Assembly: GCA_050486405.1 (NCBI GenBank)
Contig: JBJHDF010000027.1
Coordinates: 1 to 50,574, forward strand
Reading direction: 5' to 3'
Length of the DNA stretch: 50,574 bases
DNA from: JBJHDF01 sp050486405
GTDB taxonomy: Bacteria > Pseudomonadota > Gammaproteobacteria > Pseudomonadales > Cellvibrionaceae
A model generated the notes under the pieces. That model was not told the DNA's origin. It saw only the letters and a program-made list of their open reading frames with translations, and ran no database searches. The translations under genes were made by a program, and so were the position numbers. Shown here in pieces: positions 47,565-50,574 of the stretch; the stretch's first letter is position 1; the number at the start of each line of letters is the position of its first letter.

Positions 47565-48923
47565 ATGACACCTTCCAGACAGCCTATCACCAAAGCCACG
47601 GAGGCGCCGGGCGCCGTCAGCGCCTGGACCGCCTTCCGGTTTTGGCTCAAGCTCGGCTTTATCAGTTTTGGTGGCCCCGCCGGGCAGATCGCCATCATGC
47701 ATCAGGAGCTGGTGGAAAAACGCCGCTGGATTTCCGAAAGGCGCTTTCTGCACGCACTCAACTACTGCATGCTGCTGCCCGGTCCCGAGGCGCAGCAACT
47801 GGCCATCTATATGGGTTGGCTGCTGCACCGCACCTGGGGCGGCATAGTGGCGGGGGTGCTGTTTGTGCTCCCCGCCCTGTTTATCCTCTCGGCGCTCACC
47901 TATGTCTATCTGGCCTTTGGCGATGTCACCTTTGTGCAGGGCGTGTTCAACGGCATCAAACCGGCGGTGGTGGCCATAGTGGTGTTTGCCGCCTGGCGTA
48001 TCGGGTCGCGCGCGCTGAAGAACAGGCTGCTCTGGGCGCTGGCGGCCCTGGCCTTTATCGCCATTTTTGTGTTCCGCGTGCCCTTTCCCTACATCGTCAT
48101 CGCCGCCGGCATTCTGGGTTTTATCGGCGGCAAGCTGGCGCCGGACAAGTTCAGGGTAGGCGGCGCCCACGACGGCACACAAAAGGATTACGGCCCGGCC
48201 CTGATCGACGACGACACCCCGCCCCTGGCCCATACGCGCTTTCGCTGGTCCTACCTGATCGCGCTGCTGCTGGTGGCGCTGGGGCTCTGGGTGGCGGTCA
48301 TGGCGCTGCTGGGCAACCCGGTGCTGCGGGATATGGGCGCCTTCTTCACCAGGGCGGCGTTTGTCACCTTCGGCGGCGCCTACGCGGTACTGCCCTACGT
48401 CTATCAGGGCGGCGTCGAGCAGCACCAGTGGTTGACCGGCACCCAGATGATCGATGGTCTGGCCCTGGGTGAAACCACACCGGGACCGCTGATCATGGTG
48501 GTGTCCTTTGTCGGCTTTGTCGGCGCCTGGACCGGGGAAATTTTCGGCCCCGACGCCCGACTGCTGGCCGGCTTCACCGGCGCCGCCGTGGTCACCTTCT
48601 TCACCTTTCTGCCCAGCTTCGTGTTTATTCTGGCCGGTGCGCCCCTGGTGGAGTCCACCCACGGCAACCTCGGGTTCACCGCACCGCTCACCGGCATCAC
48701 CGCCGCCGTGGTGGGTGTGATTCTCAATCTGGCCCTGTTTTTCGGCTGGCACGTGGTCTTCCCCAATGCCACCGGGGCGGCGCCCTTTTCCGGCGGCGTC
48801 GAGTGGTTCTACGCGCTCATGTCGGTGGTGGCCTTTGTCGCGCTCTGGAGGTTCAAGCTGGACATTCTGACAGTGATCGCCGCCTGCGCCGCCGTCGGTC
48901 TGGTTCACACCTACGTTGTGTGA
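47565..48923 (+). CDS. chrA: Chromate transporter ChrA
   Basis: 452-residue long-chain CHR family protein with two homologous membrane halves. Each half opens with the family motif: FISFGGPAGQIAIMH... (first) and FVTFGGAYAVLPYV (second), and LLPGPEAQQLAIYMGW and LGETTPGPLIMV are the matching signature segments. It exports chromate, a toxic sulfate analogue. It lies 82 bp downstream of cysA in the same direction with no terminator seen between, so it may be coexpressed with sulfate uptake: cells that open sulfate channels also take in chromate. It is convergent with yicC (13-bp gap). Confidence 0.95.
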   Translation: MTPSRQPITKATEAPGAVSAWTAFRFWLKLGFISFGGPAGQIAIMHQELVEKRRWISERRFLHALNYCMLLPGPEAQQLAIYMGWLLHRTWGGIVAGVLFVLPALFILSALTYVYLAFGDVTFVQGVFNGIKPAVVAIVVFAAWRIGSRALKNRLLWALAALAFIAIFVFRVPFPYIVIAAGILGFIGGKLAPDKFRVGGAHDGTQKDYGPALIDDDTPPLAHTRFRWSYLIALLLVALGLWVAVMALLGNPVLRDMGAFFTRAAFVTFGGAYAVLPYVYQGGVEQHQWLTGTQMIDGLALGETTPGPLIMVVSFVGFVGAWTGEIFGPDARLLAGFTGAAVVTFFTFLPSFVFILAGAPLVESTHGNLGFTAPLTGITAAVVGVILNLALFFGWHVVFPNATGAAPFSGGVEWFYALMSVVAFVALWRFKLDILTVIAACAAVGLVHTYVV

Positions 48924-48936
48924 AGCGCGTCGGCGG

Positions 48937-49806
48937 TTACTCGATATTCTGAATCTGCTCGCGCATCTGCTCGATCAGCACCTTCATCTCCACCGCCGCC
49001 TGGGTGGTCTCGGCCACTGTCGCCTTGGAGGACAGGGTGTTGGCTTCGCGGTTGAGTTCCTGCATGAGGAAGTCCAGCCGGCGGCCCAGGGATTGGGATT
49101 GCCCGAGGGTGTGGCGGACCTCGGCCACATGGGTGTCGAGGCGGTCCAGTTCCTCGTCCACGTCGGCCTTCTGGGCCAGCAGGGCAATTTCCTGCTCCAG
49201 CCGCTCCGGGTCCAGTTCCACCTTGAGGGCGGCTACCTTGGCCTGGAGTTTGTCCCGTTGCGCCTTGACGATGTCCGGCAGGCGCTGGCGCAGAGCGGCG
49301 ACCTGGGCGGAGACGGCGTCCAGGCGCTGCAGAATCATTTGTTCCAGTTCGTTGCCTTCCCGGGTGCGGTGCTCCACCAGCTGGGTCAGGGCCTCATCGA
49401 ACAGGGCCAGGGCGGCGCTGTGCAGGGCGTCCCGGTCCAGCTCCGGTTGCTGCAGGACGCCGGGCCAGTTGAGAATCTCCAGCGGGCTGACTGGCGCGGC
49501 TCTGTCACCCAGGGTCCGGGCCACCTGATCGGCGGCTTTGGCCAGTTGACTCACCCGCTCGGCGCTCAGGCTCAGTTCGGCACCGGTGGCCTGCTCCGTT
49601 TGCAGGTGCAGGCTGCTTTCCAGCTTGCCCCTGTGCAGTCGCCGGCGCACCCGTTCGCGCAAGTGCGGCTCCGCTTCGCGGAATTCCTCGGGCAGGCGAA
49701 AATGGGGCTCCAGGTAGCGGTGGTTGACACTGCGCAATTCCCAGATCAGGGTTCCCCAGGGAAAACTCGCTTCGCGGCGAGCGTAGCCTGTCATACTGCG
49801 TGGCAT
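48937..49806 (-). CDS. yicC: YicC/YloC family endoribonuclease
   Basis: 289 residues from the ATG at 49806 with AAGGAACC upstream. Starts MPRSMTGYARRE and has the YicC_N block WELRSVNHRYLEPHFRLPEEF plus the C-terminal DUF1732 block (ADVDEELDRLDTHVAEV, GRRLDFLMQELNREANTLSSKA). YicC is an endoribonuclease/RNase adaptor linked to small-RNA decay in E. coli. It is divergent from rph, the usual gammaproteobacterial arrangement. Confidence 0.95.
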   Translation of the reverse strand: MPRSMTGYARREASFPWGTLIWELRSVNHRYLEPHFRLPEEFREAEPHLRERVRRRLHRGKLESSLHLQTEQATGAELSLSAERVSQLAKAADQVARTLGDRAAPVSPLEILNWPGVLQQPELDRDALHSAALALFDEALTQLVEHRTREGNELEQMILQRLDAVSAQVAALRQRLPDIVKAQRDKLQAKVAALKVELDPERLEQEIALLAQKADVDEELDRLDTHVAEVRHTLGQSQSLGRRLDFLMQELNREANTLSSKATVAETTQAAVEMKVLIEQMREQIQNIE

Positions 49807-49955
49807 GGATGGTTCCTTGTACTGTGTCGTTGGCAGCGACGTCTTTCGTGTGTCATGTTGCTCGGGTGCTTGTGTCGAGCCGGTCGGACGTTTATGGTAA
49901 CACAGGCCCAGCCCATGGCCGCCCTTTCCCGATTTCAGCAAGCAACAGGTAAACT

Positions 49956-50574
<619 letters not shown>

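Noticed and set aside
47493..48908. 471-codon minus-strand frame opposite chrA
   Set aside because: Low-complexity His/Gly/Gln shadow; ChrA is recognised on the plus strand.

Overview
The window looks like a chromosomal piece of a marine, polysaccharide-using gammaproteobacterium, probably in the Cellvibrionaceae/Microbulbiferaceae neighbourhood. The basis is the very E. coli-like housekeeping proteins (FbaA, SpoT, RpoZ, Gmk, RNase PH, YicC), a GH94-like giant phosphorylase next to a GPH sugar symporter, a TonB-dependent receptor, and a mostly high-GC, coding-dense sequence. The placement is an inference from gene content; no marker gene was compared. No tRNA, rRNA, IS element, prophage or CRISPR array was seen.

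Layout. (1) 1-8823: carbohydrate block. It holds a PfkB sugar kinase (cut by the window start), class II fructose-bisphosphate aldolase, a secreted ADP-ribosylglycohydrolase-like lipoprotein, a 1154-residue GH94-like phosphorylase and a divergent GPH-family symporter. Together they suggest uptake and phosphorolysis of a glucan-like oligosaccharide feeding glycolysis. (2) 9011-13548: BtuB-like TonB receptor, a DUF3299 periplasmic protein and a LolD/FtsX-type ABC pair. (3) 13556-17094: ridA, spoT, rpoZ and gmk on the minus strand, the stringent-response/GMP operon. (4) 17201-20147: pirin, a divergent LysR regulator, a DUF423 membrane protein and a DUF6933-like protein.

(5) 20261-29377: accessory island. 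It holds a Fic protein with a built-in inhibitory motif, an AlbA_2/GHKL regulator with a 12-bp tandem repeat, and an AT-richer cassette. The cassette contains a protein with two GHKL ATPase modules (MORC/Hsp90-like at the N-terminus, histidine-kinase-like at the C-terminus), a partner with an intact receiver domain, a Vsr endonuclease and, convergently, a C5-cytosine methyltransferase plus an AspBHI-type reader/Mrr-type nuclease. This is the best candidate for an undescribed system: a phosphorelay-like sensor pair wired into a restriction-modification/Vsr locus.

(6) 29489-36451: a 1945-residue tandem UvrA with four ATPase modules. Its coding sequence carries two different interspersed palindromic elements in frame, one in each of two linkers. 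A PIN-domain toxin/antitoxin pair follows. (7) 36569-41891: extradiol dioxygenase (DODA type), Na/Pi-cotransporter family protein and modABC. (8) 42123-48923: a sulfate regulon with an OscA-like small protein (59 aa), a porin, sbp, cysT, cysW and cysA, then the chromate transporter chrA. A CysB-like inverted repeat and promoter lie upstream, and a terminator-like hairpin sits between sbp and cysT. (9) 48937-50574: divergent yicC and rph, with rph cut by the window end.

Starts were chosen from Shine-Dalgarno sequences, signal peptides and family length, so several genes begin downstream of the longest possible reading frame. GC statements are by eye, not computed.
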